From Oscillospiraceae bacterium (GTDB lineage: Bacteria > Bacillota > Clostridia > Oscillospirales > CAG-272), in the NCBI GenBank assembly GCA_009779295.1, contig WREN01000066.1:1-9667 (forward strand): a stretch of 9,667 bases of DNA. The letters are read 5' to 3'. The notes under the pieces were generated by a model, which did not search any database, was not told the DNA's origin, and saw nothing but the letters and a program-made list of their open reading frames with translations. Positions 1-7,577 of the stretch are shown in pieces (the first letter of the stretch is position 1; the number at the start of each line of letters is the position of its first letter). The translations under genes were made by a program, and so were the position numbers.

Positions 1-48
1 CAGACTCTGACTCTGCTTGTTGGGGTTCAAATCCCTATTCCGCAGCCA
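1..48 (+). tRNA. tRNA-Gln (anticodon CTG), 3' part only
   Basis: Truncated by the window start, so only the 3' part is present. Seen: the anticodon arm has CAGA (1-4) pairing with TCTG (12-15) around the 7-nt loop CTCTGAC, which puts CTG at positions 34-36 and a purine at 37. A 4-nt variable loop follows. The T arm is 21-25/33-37 with loop TTCAAAT. The acceptor 3' strand TTCCGCA is followed by discriminator G and an encoded CCA (46-48). CTG reads the Gln codon CAG, and a G discriminator is known for bacterial tRNA-Gln. The D arm and the 5' acceptor strand lie outside the window, so the acceptor pairing cannot be checked. A strong terminator follows directly. Confidence 0.85.
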
Positions 49-50
49 CT

Positions 51-99
51 CCCGCGAAGCTAATCGAACTAAGGATACATAAGGCTTCGCGGGTTTTTT
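51..99 (+). terminator. Rho-independent terminator of the tRNA transcript
   Basis: A perfect 10-bp inverted repeat, CCCGCGAAGC (51-60) and GCTTCGCGGG (84-93), encloses a 23-nt loop and is followed at once by six T (94-99). It starts two bases after the tRNA CCA end, so it should end the tRNA transcript. The methyltransferase-family gene starts at 135. No convincing promoter fits between this element and that gene's ribosome binding site. Confidence 0.9.
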
Positions 100-134
100 A
101 AATTTAAAATTTCAATAAAAAGGAGATTTAGAAT

Positions 135-1169
135 ATGAACGGAAGAGAAAGGGCGGCGGCGGTATTTAAATACCGTCAGACTGATATCCCCTGTTTCGAC
201 CTTATGGAAGGTACAGTTTGGGATTCTGTTGGATATTATTTCCGCAAGGCACACGGCTTGCGCAACGCAGAGGATGTTATTGATTTTTTAGACTGCGATT
301 TCAGATGGAGCCATTTGTTCGGAAAAACATTGCCGCTGCCGGATTCGGACGATGCCGTAAGAGGACTGTCAGGAACAAATTATTCAGATTCGTCGGGGGG
401 ATATTTGTTATCCGACACTGTGAGCGTCGCCGACATTGACCGGCTGTTCAATCCCGACCCGTACAAGCGTGAAATTCCGGATTTCGAAAAAATGCGGCGA
501 AAATTTCCGGATAAAGCGTTGGTTTTTTGCGTGCCTTGGACGCCGTTTTTTTCAGGCGCGTGTTCATTTTTCGGTATGGAGCGCGCAATGATAACCATGC
601 TCACGGAACCTGAGTTATATTACGCTTTCGCAATCAAACAAAAGGAATATTTATGTGAATATATACGCTTGGCGATACGCGCCGGCGCCGCGGAATACTG
701 CGACTTTTTTTGGACTGGCGACGATTTCGCTTCCGAAAACGGTTTAATACTTTCACCCGCGCATTGGCGCAAGTTAGTGAAACCATATTTGAAAGAAGCG
801 TTCGATATAGCAAAAACTGCCGGTATGCTCACACTGTTTCATTCGTGCGGAGCGGTATCGGAAGTATATCCTGATTTTATTGAAATGGGCATAGATTCGC
901 ATATAGGCGTACAAACGAGCGGTAAGGGTATGGATATCGAACGTCTGGCGCGTGATTTCGGCGGAAAATTAGTGATTTTCGGCGGAATTGACGCGCAGAC
1001 GACACTGATAAAATGCACTTCGGCGCAGGTAGAAAGAGAGACGCGGCGTAATATCGGGGCGTTCGCCGATTGCGGCGGTTATATAGTTTCAAACTCTCAT
1101 CACGGATTGCCTGATATTCCGGGAGAAAATTTGGCGGCGATGGCCCGTGCGGCGGGCAGACGGATATGA
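135..1169 (+). CDS. Uroporphyrinogen decarboxylase (URO-D) superfamily protein, probably corrinoid methyltransferase-like
   Basis: A 344-aa cytoplasmic protein with no signal peptide or membrane segment. The ATG at 135 has AGGAG at 121-125. Sequence signs of the URO-D/MtaA-CmuA TIM-barrel family are FFWTGDD (191-197), the FHSCGAV block (235-241; His236, Cys238), FGGID (282-286) and the C-terminal SHHGLPDIPGEN block (321-332). The conserved arginine-rich N-terminal substrate motif of HemE is absent, so heme synthesis is unlikely. In MtaA/CmuA-type methyltransferases zinc is held by His-X-Cys plus a distal Cys. Here the distal position falls in a Ser-His-His block, as in many uncharacterised URO-D-like proteins of anaerobes. 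By inference it moves methyl groups between a corrinoid protein and an acceptor, but the substrate is unknown. No corrinoid protein or MtaB-type partner is next to it. It converges on the minus-strand kinase with a 10-nt gap. Confidence 0.8.
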   Translation: MNGRERAAAVFKYRQTDIPCFDLMEGTVWDSVGYYFRKAHGLRNAEDVIDFLDCDFRWSHLFGKTLPLPDSDDAVRGLSGTNYSDSSGGYLLSDTVSVADIDRLFNPDPYKREIPDFEKMRRKFPDKALVFCVPWTPFFSGACSFFGMERAMITMLTEPELYYAFAIKQKEYLCEYIRLAIRAGAAEYCDFFWTGDDFASENGLILSPAHWRKLVKPYLKEAFDIAKTAGMLTLFHSCGAVSEVYPDFIEMGIDSHIGVQTSGKGMDIERLARDFGGKLVIFGGIDAQTTLIKCTSAQVERETRRNIGAFADCGGYIVSNSHHGLPDIPGENLAAMARAAGRRI

Positions 1170-1179
1170 CCGCCTATAA

Positions 1180-3840
1180 TCATAAATCCGGATGTATTAA
1201 ATACTTACGTAATTTTTCAAACAAATCGTCCATGTCGACCGGCTTGCCGATATGATCGTTCATACCGGCTTCAAGGCATTTCTCGACGTCTTCTTTAAAA
1301 ACGTTCGCGGTCATCGCTATAATCGGAACAGTCCCGGCATTGGCGGAATTAAACGCGCGGATACGGCGCGTAGCCTCATATCCGTCCATTTCCGGCATCT
1401 GAACATCCATTAATATCAGTTCATATTGCTCCGGCGTCTCATTGAACATACTGACTGCCTCCGCGCCGTTTACCGCGCAGTCTATCTCCAAATTAGTTGG
1501 CTCAAGCAATGTCAAAACGATTTCGCGGTTTATTTCGACGTCCTCCACCAAAAGGATCCGACGGTCTGAGAAGATACCGGTATTGTCGTGCAGTGTTTCA
1601 TTTTCCGCCGGCTGCGGGTTTGTTCCGAAACATTCATTTAAGATATTTGCGATAGTGGATGTGAAAAGAGGTTTTGATATAAATTTATCAACGCCGGCTT
1701 CTTTCGCTTCGGTTTCAACCATATTCCATTCCGCGGCCGATATCATGATCACAACAGCTTTTCCGGGCGAAATTGTTTTTTCTTTTAACTTCTGCGTCAG
1801 TCTTACTCCGTTTATGCCCGGCAGTTTCCAGTCTACAAAGTAGATATTGTACGGGCTGTTCCGCTCAACAATATCAAGCGCCGCTTCGCCGCTGTCAACC
1901 ACATCGCAGTATATCTCCAGCTCCTGCATAATTTCTTTGAAGTATATCAGAATAGACGGGTCGTCGTCCACAACCAGAATACGCGCATTTCTTATATTTA
2001 TATCAGAAACCAGCGCTCTTTGATTTTTATTTTCTCCCTGTCTTAATTGAACCGTAAAACTAAATACGGATCCTTTTCCGAGTTCGGATTCGACCCATAT
2101 TTTGCCGTCCATCAATTCCACAATGTTTTTAGAAATAGACAGCCCAAGACCCGTGCCTCCGAATTTACGCGTTGTGTCGCTTTCAGCCTGATGGAACGAT
2201 TGGAACAATCGCGCCTGCTGTTCGGCGCTGATACCGATCCCGTTGTCGGAAACGGAGAATTGGATCACGCAAACCCCGTTTTCTATTTCAATCAGTTGCG
2301 TACTGAGATTAATCAGACCGTATTCGGACGTGAATTTAACGGCGTTAGATAACAGGTTTGTAATAACCTGTGTGAGTCTCTGGTCGTCGCCGACCAGGGT
2401 TTTAGGAATACTTTTGTCTATATGTACGTCAAATTTTTGTTTCCTCTCATCTATGCGGTAGTTGATAACGCCCACAACCCTGCGCAGCATACTCTCAAAA
2501 TTGAATTCTGTTAATGAAAATTCAAATTTGCCCGCTTCGATTTTTGACACGTCTAAAATATCGTTGATAACGCCGAGCAGATGTTTCGAAGCGTCCGCTG
2601 TCTTTGTAAAACAATATTTTATCCGCTCAGGCTCAGTTACGGACATGCCGATTGAAGTCATGCCTATAATAGCGTTCAATGGCGTGCGGATCTCGTGGCT
2701 CATGTTGGCAAGGAATTCGCTTTTCGCTTTAGACGCGGTTTCCGCATAATCTTTCAATTCCTGAAGCCGGCTGTTATTTTCTTTAATCTCCTCAATCATT
2801 TGTCTGGTTCTTTGGTTATTGCTGACGTCGATTAAAGTTATGATAAACCCCACATGCTGCGATTTCTCATAAATATTGGTTTTAGATAAGACGTAGTAAC
2901 AGGGCTTTCCATCCAAAAGTAAAGTAACTTCGGCATTGTATATATCATCTGTGAGATAATTGAGCCGTTTTACTATATCCGGCGGATTTTGTTCAATGGC
3001 GATTGATCCAAAATAATTTTCGATATCGAGTAATACTGTCTTATCGAATTCCAGCGTTAAATCCGGAAAGGCTTTTTTGAAAGAAGGGTTTGCGTCGGTT
3101 ATATTACCTGCTGTGTCTACGATCAAAAATGCTTCTGAAAACGTATTGAACAGATTTATAAAAGCGGCGCTTCGGTTGTCAAACAGCTTTAGCCGTGCGG
3201 AATAAGTGGAAAATATAATAAACATAATCAAGAAACTAAACGGCGTTAAGTCGAGTCCAAAATTCAAAATGTCAAATGTATATAAAATATTGGAAATGAC
3301 AGGAAGTAATACAGCCATTCCAACCACAGACAACATGGGATTAGTTTTGATATTCCTGATAACATAACGGAAAAAGATTATTAACGATGCAAATAAAGGC
3401 ACATACCCAATAATAAAATGGATTGTAGCCCATCTTCCGCCTATCGGGAGCAATCCGTCATACCCCGCAATAAATTCATGATGCCATGGATTTGTAATCA
3501 ATACCAAGACGTCCGCCGTTACCAAAACGAACAAAACTATATTAATAATTCGCGAATGAGCAAGTTTGGATTCTGTGAAATGCAGGATATAAACTGAAAA
3601 CAACGGTGATATAATACACCCAAGTATAAAATAATACGGATATATTTGCTTATAAATTTCTTCACTTAAAAGCACGCTGATCCCGTTAAAAAGCGCCCAC
3701 ATCGAAATGATTAACCCTACCGCGAAAAATATTTTTAAATATATATTGCGCTTTCCACGAAACCATATGCCGAAAATCAAGAACGTATCGATATAGAAAA
3801 GCACAACGGACAGAAATAAAAAAAGTATTTTTGTTTCCAT
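1180..3840 (-). CDS. Membrane hybrid sensor histidine kinase, 7TM-PAS-HisKA-HATPase-REC-REC
   Basis: An 886-aa inner-membrane hybrid kinase. Order (numbered from this start): seven hydrophobic helices at about 3-215, including the NPWHHEF signature of the HisKA_7TM sensor region; PAS at about 225-343; a linker coiled coil; HisKA at about 372-440 with phosphoacceptor His382 in NMSHEIRTPLNAIIGM; HATPase_c at about 483-599 with an ITNLLSNAVKF N-box, SDNGIGI G1 and FGGTGLGL G2; REC1 at about 619-739 (DDD pocket, acceptor Asp670 in YFVDWK, Lys723); REC2 at about 761-882 (acceptor Asp812 in LMDVQMPEMDGYEA, Lys866). All catalytic residues are intact. The frame stays open to an ATG at 3894 (904 aa), but that codon lies at or upstream of the predicted transcription start and has no ribosome binding site. 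The ATG at 3840 has AGGAG six bases upstream (3847-3851). No HPt or DNA-binding domain is present. The ligand is unknown. It is divergent from the next kinase, to which it is clearly paralogous from HisKA onward. Confidence 0.93.
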   Translation of the reverse strand: METKILFLFLSVVLFYIDTFLIFGIWFRGKRNIYLKIFFAVGLIISMWALFNGISVLLSEEIYKQIYPYYFILGCIISPLFSVYILHFTESKLAHSRIINIVLFVLVTADVLVLITNPWHHEFIAGYDGLLPIGGRWATIHFIIGYVPLFASLIIFFRYVIRNIKTNPMLSVVGMAVLLPVISNILYTFDILNFGLDLTPFSFLIMFIIFSTYSARLKLFDNRSAAFINLFNTFSEAFLIVDTAGNITDANPSFKKAFPDLTLEFDKTVLLDIENYFGSIAIEQNPPDIVKRLNYLTDDIYNAEVTLLLDGKPCYYVLSKTNIYEKSQHVGFIITLIDVSNNQRTRQMIEEIKENNSRLQELKDYAETASKAKSEFLANMSHEIRTPLNAIIGMTSIGMSVTEPERIKYCFTKTADASKHLLGVINDILDVSKIEAGKFEFSLTEFNFESMLRRVVGVINYRIDERKQKFDVHIDKSIPKTLVGDDQRLTQVITNLLSNAVKFTSEYGLINLSTQLIEIENGVCVIQFSVSDNGIGISAEQQARLFQSFHQAESDTTRKFGGTGLGLSISKNIVELMDGKIWVESELGKGSVFSFTVQLRQGENKNQRALVSDINIRNARILVVDDDPSILIYFKEIMQELEIYCDVVDSGEAALDIVERNSPYNIYFVDWKLPGINGVRLTQKLKEKTISPGKAVVIMISAAEWNMVETEAKEAGVDKFISKPLFTSTIANILNECFGTNPQPAENETLHDNTGIFSDRRILLVEDVEINREIVLTLLEPTNLEIDCAVNGAEAVSMFNETPEQYELILMDVQMPEMDGYEATRRIRAFNSANAGTVPIIAMTANVFKEDVEKCLEAGMNDHIGKPVDMDDLFEKLRKYLIHPDL

Positions 3841-3894
3841 AAATTGCTCCTGCGAATCCGAGTTATTTTTGGCTAAATCTTTAATTTTTTTCAT

Positions 3895-3922
3895 ATTATA
3901 ACATAAATTTTATTTTTTTCAA
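3895..3922 (-). promoter_or_regulatory. Sigma70-type extended -10 promoter of the 7TM kinase
   Basis: On the minus strand, TTGAAA (3922-3917), a 16-nt spacer and TATAAT (3900-3895) preceded by TGT form an extended -10 promoter. The expected transcription start is near 3888. That gives a leader of about 48 nt before the ATG at 3840 and would exclude the ATG at 3894 from the mRNA. The assignment is by consensus matching only. Confidence 0.7.
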
Positions 3923-4072
3923 TACCGAATATGTTAATTTTATTAAGAAATACGCGAAATAACGGGAAGCACGGACCCTGAAAGTCTGTATTCATAAAAA
4001 TCAACAAAAAATTTATCTTTTTATCATTAGCCGTCCATTTGTAAAATAAAATTAAAAAACATAAAAATTCTA

Positions 4073-4101
4073 TTGCATTTTGAAAAAACTTATGCTATAC
4101 T
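4073..4101 (+). promoter_or_regulatory. Sigma70-type promoter of the PAS/GAF kinase operon
   Basis: TTGCAT (4073-4078), a 17-nt spacer and TATACT (4096-4101) with an extended -10 TG at 4093-4094 make a strong consensus match. AT-rich DNA upstream could act as an UP element. The predicted start near 4108 gives a leader of about 154 nt before the kinase ATG at 4262. The same transcript should carry the third kinase, since no terminator separates them. Confidence 0.7.
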
Positions 4102-4202
4102 TCTTTTGACAGGCAGAAAGCCGGGTAAATTAAGATATGATTTTCATGGACATTCAAATAAAAATTCACTGATTGTCAAGTTTGTATGAGGGGATGAATG
4201 GT

Positions 4203-4283
4203 ATGAAAAAGTTGATTCAAAAAGATGAATCCACAAATTTGTTTGAAGGTGGTGGCGTAAAATGGAAAATTTGCACGAGGTGA
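4203..4283 (+). CDS. Possible 26-aa upstream ORF overlapping the kinase start
   Basis: The ATG at 4203 has GAGGGG at 4189-4193 with workable spacing. It opens a 26-aa frame beginning MKKLIQKDES and ending CTR. It terminates at 4283, 22 bases inside the kinase gene (start 4262) and in a different frame. The frame also opens at an in-frame ATG at 4194, but the purine run is too close to serve that one. It has no hydrophobic stretch and no recognised family. If translated it could couple or attenuate kinase translation. It could equally be chance, because the kinase has its own GGTGG-type site at 4247-4255. Confidence 0.3.
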   Translation: MKKLIQKDESTNLFEGGGVKWKICTR

Positions 4284-7200
4284 GCGAGCTTATGCGCGTC
4301 ATGCTCGACGCCGCGCCTTTCTGCATACATATATGGGACAAAAATTTCGAAATGATCGATTGCAACCAGGCGACGGTCAAACTTTTTAATTTATCTGATA
4401 AATGGGAGTATCTGGCAAAAAAATATGATTTTATGCCTGAATATCAGCCGGACGGGAGGTTATCGAAAGAAACGGCGGTCGAGTATATTCGCAAAGCGTT
4501 CGAAGAAGGCGGTTTGAGTGTTGAATGGACGCACAAGACACTTGACGGAGAATTGATTCCAAGCGAAATGACTTTGGTCCGTTTAGAATATAAAGACGAT
4601 TACTATGTTGCGGCGTATCTCAGGGATGAACGGGTAGAGAAGCGGATGATACGGGAAATAGAATCTGCGCAATCGACCATATCAGCTATGTTTGAATCGA
4701 ACCCGCATATAAACGTCTTGTTTGACAGTAATTTTAAAGTGGTTGACTGCAATCCCGCGGGATTAAAATTTATGGGATTCAATACAAAGGAAGAATTGCT
4801 CGCCGGATTTGTAGAACGCATGACAAAAAGCATACCGGCGTTTCAGCCGGACGGACGGCCTTCCATACCATTGGCAAAAAGACTTATGACCGCCGTGACA
4901 GAAGGCCGCGTCAATTTTGAAACCGAAATACTCATGAGCGGCGTAAAACTAAATTTAAGCGTAGAATTTAAACGGATCCCATACGAAAACAATTTCGCTA
5001 TCGTCGGATATATATATGATATGACTGAAATCTATGAGCGTGAAAATGAATTGATAAAAACCCTCGGTAAGCTGGAGTTTGAAACCGCCACGCTTAAAAC
5101 AATATTTGATTCCATGCCCGATTTTGTTTTTTGTAAGGATCTGAATTTGAAATACACGAGATGCAATAAAAAAATGGAAGATTTTTTCGGAGTCCGTGAA
5201 GCTGACCTCATAGGTAAAGACGACGCAGACGGGTTGGGAGCGCCCGAAGAGATGGTACGGGCGTGCAATGCTTCGGACCAAAAATTATTAGATACGGGTC
5301 AATTAACTTTAGCCGATGAATTAGTACCGGGAGCGGACGGAACCAAGATACTTTGTGAAACCTTAAAAGCCCCAATTTTCAAGGGCGGCGTTATAGTAGG
5401 ACTTTTAGGCGTATCCCGCGACATAACAGAACGTAAAAGGTCTGAGGAAGCTATTAAATTACGCGAAAACATGACAAATACATTGAATAAAATGTCAATT
5501 GAATTCCTCGCGCAGGACGATAAAACATTTGATGAGAAAATGACTGCGGGCGTTAAACTCATTGCGGATATGATGAATTTGGACAGTGTTTCTGTTTGGC
5601 GCAATTCTATAATTCTGACCAATTTATACACGTCGCAAATTTACCGTTGGGACAGAGAAGAGGGCGGTACTGTATCTCCGAGACCGGAACTGCAGAATCT
5701 TCCTTTTACCGAGCTCACACCGCATTGGGAAAAAATCCTGGTTGGTGAAAAAGTTTTAAACGGTCCTGTAAGGCTGATGGACGACGCGCCTGCCGCATTA
5801 AAACATTTCGGAGTTGTTTCAGCGCTTTTGATCCCGTTGTTCTTTAATAATGAGCATTGGGGATTTGCGCTTTTTGAAGACTTGAACAACGAGCGTTATT
5901 TCGAGGATATAGATTTCATGCGTTCGGCGGCATTTTTATGCGCGAATACCGTTATGCGCTCGGAGATGGAAAATAAATTAAAAGAAGCGCTTCAGGACGC
6001 GACCTCCGCTTCTCGCGCGAAAAGCGATTTTCTGGCTAATATGAGTCATGAGATACGTACGCCCATGAACGCCATCATCGGTATGACGAACATTGGGAAG
6101 TCGGCTGCCGACATGGAGCGTATGACTTATAGTTTTACAAAGATTGAGGACGCGTCAAAACACCTTCTCGGCATAATTAACGACATTTTGGATATGTCCA
6201 AGATCGAAGCCGGTAAATTTGAGCTTGTGCCTGTAGAATTTGATTTTGAAAAAATGCTTCAGCGGGTCGTTAACGTGATCAACCTTCGTGTGGACGAAAG
6301 AGAACAAAAGCTCACCGTACATGTAGACAGAGAGATACCGCAATTTTTGATTGGAGACGACCAGCGGTTGGCGCAGGTTATAACGAACCTTTTGGGGAAC
6401 GCTGTCAAGTTCACGCCGGACAAAGGCTCTATCAGCCTTAACACATATTATTTAGGAGAAGAAAACGGCAGCTGCACAATAAAAATTGCTGTGACCGATA
6501 CAGGAATCGGCATAACCCCTGAGCAGCAATCTTATCTGTTTCAGGCCTTCCATCAGGCCGAAACACATATGTCACGGAAATTCGGCGGAACAGGTCTTGG
6601 GTTGGTTATTTCCAAAAGTATCGTGGAAATGATGGGCGGCAAAATAGGGGTTAAATCTGAAGTAGGAAAAGGCTCTGCGTTTACATTTACAATTCAAGTT
6701 AAACACGGGAAAAAGAAACATGATATATCTTCCGACTGGGGAATTGAGTGGAAAAATGTGCGCATTTTAGCCGTAGATGACGACGCATACATCTTAAAGG
6801 ATTTTAAAGGTATTGTGGAAAGGCTCGGAGCGTCATGCGACACTGCTGAAAGTGCTGAGGAGGCATTAAAGCTCGTTGAACAAAACGGCGTTTACAATAT
6901 TTATTTTGTAGATTGGAAAATGCCGGAAATAGACGGTATCAGATTAACAAAAGAATTAAAGAAAAAAATACATGCTTCGGACGATTCGGTTGTGGTCATG
7001 ATTTCATCCGCTGAAAGTTCATTGATTGCGGCTGAAGCCAAAGAAGCCGGAGTTGATAAGTTTTTACAAAAACCATTATTTCCGTCGGCAATAGCGGATA
7101 TAATCAACGAATACCTTGGTTTAACGGTGCGCCAGCCGGAAGATGAAACTAAAGATATTGCCGGTATCTTTAAAGGACGCCGTATTTTATTGGCGGAGGA

Positions 7201-7567
7201 TGTGGACATCAACCGCGAGATTGTATTGGCCCTTCTGGAACCTACGGATCTTAAAATCGATTGCGCTGAGAACGGCGAGGAGACTGTACGTATGTTCAGT
7301 GAGACGCCTGATAAGTACGAAATTATTTTCATGGATGTGCAGATGCCGGAAATGGACGGTTATGAAGCTACGCGCCGGATAAGGGAACTCGACATTCCAA
7401 ATGCCAAAACCATTCCGATCATAGCTATGACCGCGAACGTATTTAAAGAAGATATTGAAAATTGTATCGAAGCCGGTATGAACGATCATGTAGGCAAACC
7501 GTTGGATATAGATATAATTTTGGACAAACTGCGGATTTATTTGCTTAATGAGCCGGAAATCAATTAA
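4262..7567 (+). CDS. Soluble hybrid histidine kinase, PAS-PAS-PAS-GAF-HisKA-HATPase-REC-REC
   Basis: A 1101-aa protein with no transmembrane segment, so probably a cytoplasmic sensor. Order: PAS1 about 8-125; PAS2 about 138-256; PAS3 about 276-393, ending in the typical DITERK; GAF about 404-566; a short coiled coil; HisKA about 586-653 with phosphoacceptor His596 in NMSHEIRTPMNAIIGM; HATPase_c about 699-815 with Asn709 and Asn713 in the N-box, DTGIGI (746-751) and FGGTGLGL; REC1 about 832-955 (acceptor Asp884 in YFVDWK, Lys937); REC2 about 973-1095 (acceptor Asp1025 in FMDVQMPEMDGYEA, Lys1079). All key residues are present. The first two PAS domains share a PxxQPDGR segment, which suggests duplication. 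PAS and GAF domains bind small ligands or cofactors, but the signal cannot be read here. The ATG at 4262 is preceded by AAGGTGG. It ends 10 nt before the next kinase, with which it forms an operon. Confidence 0.93.
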   Translation: MENLHEVSELMRVMLDAAPFCIHIWDKNFEMIDCNQATVKLFNLSDKWEYLAKKYDFMPEYQPDGRLSKETAVEYIRKAFEEGGLSVEWTHKTLDGELIPSEMTLVRLEYKDDYYVAAYLRDERVEKRMIREIESAQSTISAMFESNPHINVLFDSNFKVVDCNPAGLKFMGFNTKEELLAGFVERMTKSIPAFQPDGRPSIPLAKRLMTAVTEGRVNFETEILMSGVKLNLSVEFKRIPYENNFAIVGYIYDMTEIYERENELIKTLGKLEFETATLKTIFDSMPDFVFCKDLNLKYTRCNKKMEDFFGVREADLIGKDDADGLGAPEEMVRACNASDQKLLDTGQLTLADELVPGADGTKILCETLKAPIFKGGVIVGLLGVSRDITERKRSEEAIKLRENMTNTLNKMSIEFLAQDDKTFDEKMTAGVKLIADMMNLDSVSVWRNSIILTNLYTSQIYRWDREEGGTVSPRPELQNLPFTELTPHWEKILVGEKVLNGPVRLMDDAPAALKHFGVVSALLIPLFFNNEHWGFALFEDLNNERYFEDIDFMRSAAFLCANTVMRSEMENKLKEALQDATSASRAKSDFLANMSHEIRTPMNAIIGMTNIGKSAADMERMTYSFTKIEDASKHLLGIINDILDMSKIEAGKFELVPVEFDFEKMLQRVVNVINLRVDEREQKLTVHVDREIPQFLIGDDQRLAQVITNLLGNAVKFTPDKGSISLNTYYLGEENGSCTIKIAVTDTGIGITPEQQSYLFQAFHQAETHMSRKFGGTGLGLVISKSIVEMMGGKIGVKSEVGKGSAFTFTIQVKHGKKKHDISSDWGIEWKNVRILAVDDDAYILKDFKGIVERLGASCDTAESAEEALKLVEQNGVYNIYFVDWKMPEIDGIRLTKELKKKIHASDDSVVVMISSAESSLIAAEAKEAGVDKFLQKPLFPSAIADIINEYLGLTVRQPEDETKDIAGIFKGRRILLAEDVDINREIVLALLEPTDLKIDCAENGEETVRMFSETPDKYEIIFMDVQMPEMDGYEATRRIRELDIPNAKTIPIIAMTANVFKEDIENCIEAGMNDHVGKPLDIDIILDKLRIYLLNEPEIN

Positions 7568-7577
7568 GAGGATGGAT

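Larger units (their letters stand above)
3841..4261. other. Divergent intergenic regulatory region between two kinase genes
   Basis: About 420 bases separate the two kinase start codons. The region holds the leftward promoter (3895-3922), a very AT-rich core (about 3990-4080) and the rightward promoter (4073-4101), followed by a leader of about 154 nt for the soluble kinase. A short imperfect hairpin, ACGGAC (3971-3976) with GTCTGT (3984-3989) and one G-T pair, lies between the promoters and could be a protein site. No riboswitch class was recognised. A common regulator of both genes is possible but is inference. Confidence 0.5.

Noticed and set aside
1151..1174. GGCGG/CCGCC hairpin between the convergent genes as a terminator
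   Set aside because: The stem is only 5 bp and no T-run follows on either strand.
4106..4141. TTGACA at 4106-4111 as a second promoter
   Set aside because: No -10-like hexamer lies at 16-18 nt. The nearest candidates are 19 nt (TAAGAT) and 24 nt (TATGAT) away.
4108..4200. Cyclic di-GMP riboswitch in the kinase leader, prompted by GAAAGCCGGGT
   Set aside because: The conserved 5' half of the GEMM fold is missing and the predicted transcription start leaves no room for it.
6901..7332. 143-aa minus-strand ORF
   Set aside because: It is the reverse-frame shadow of the REC domains in the PAS/GAF kinase. A similar Ser-rich shadow appears opposite the other REC regions.
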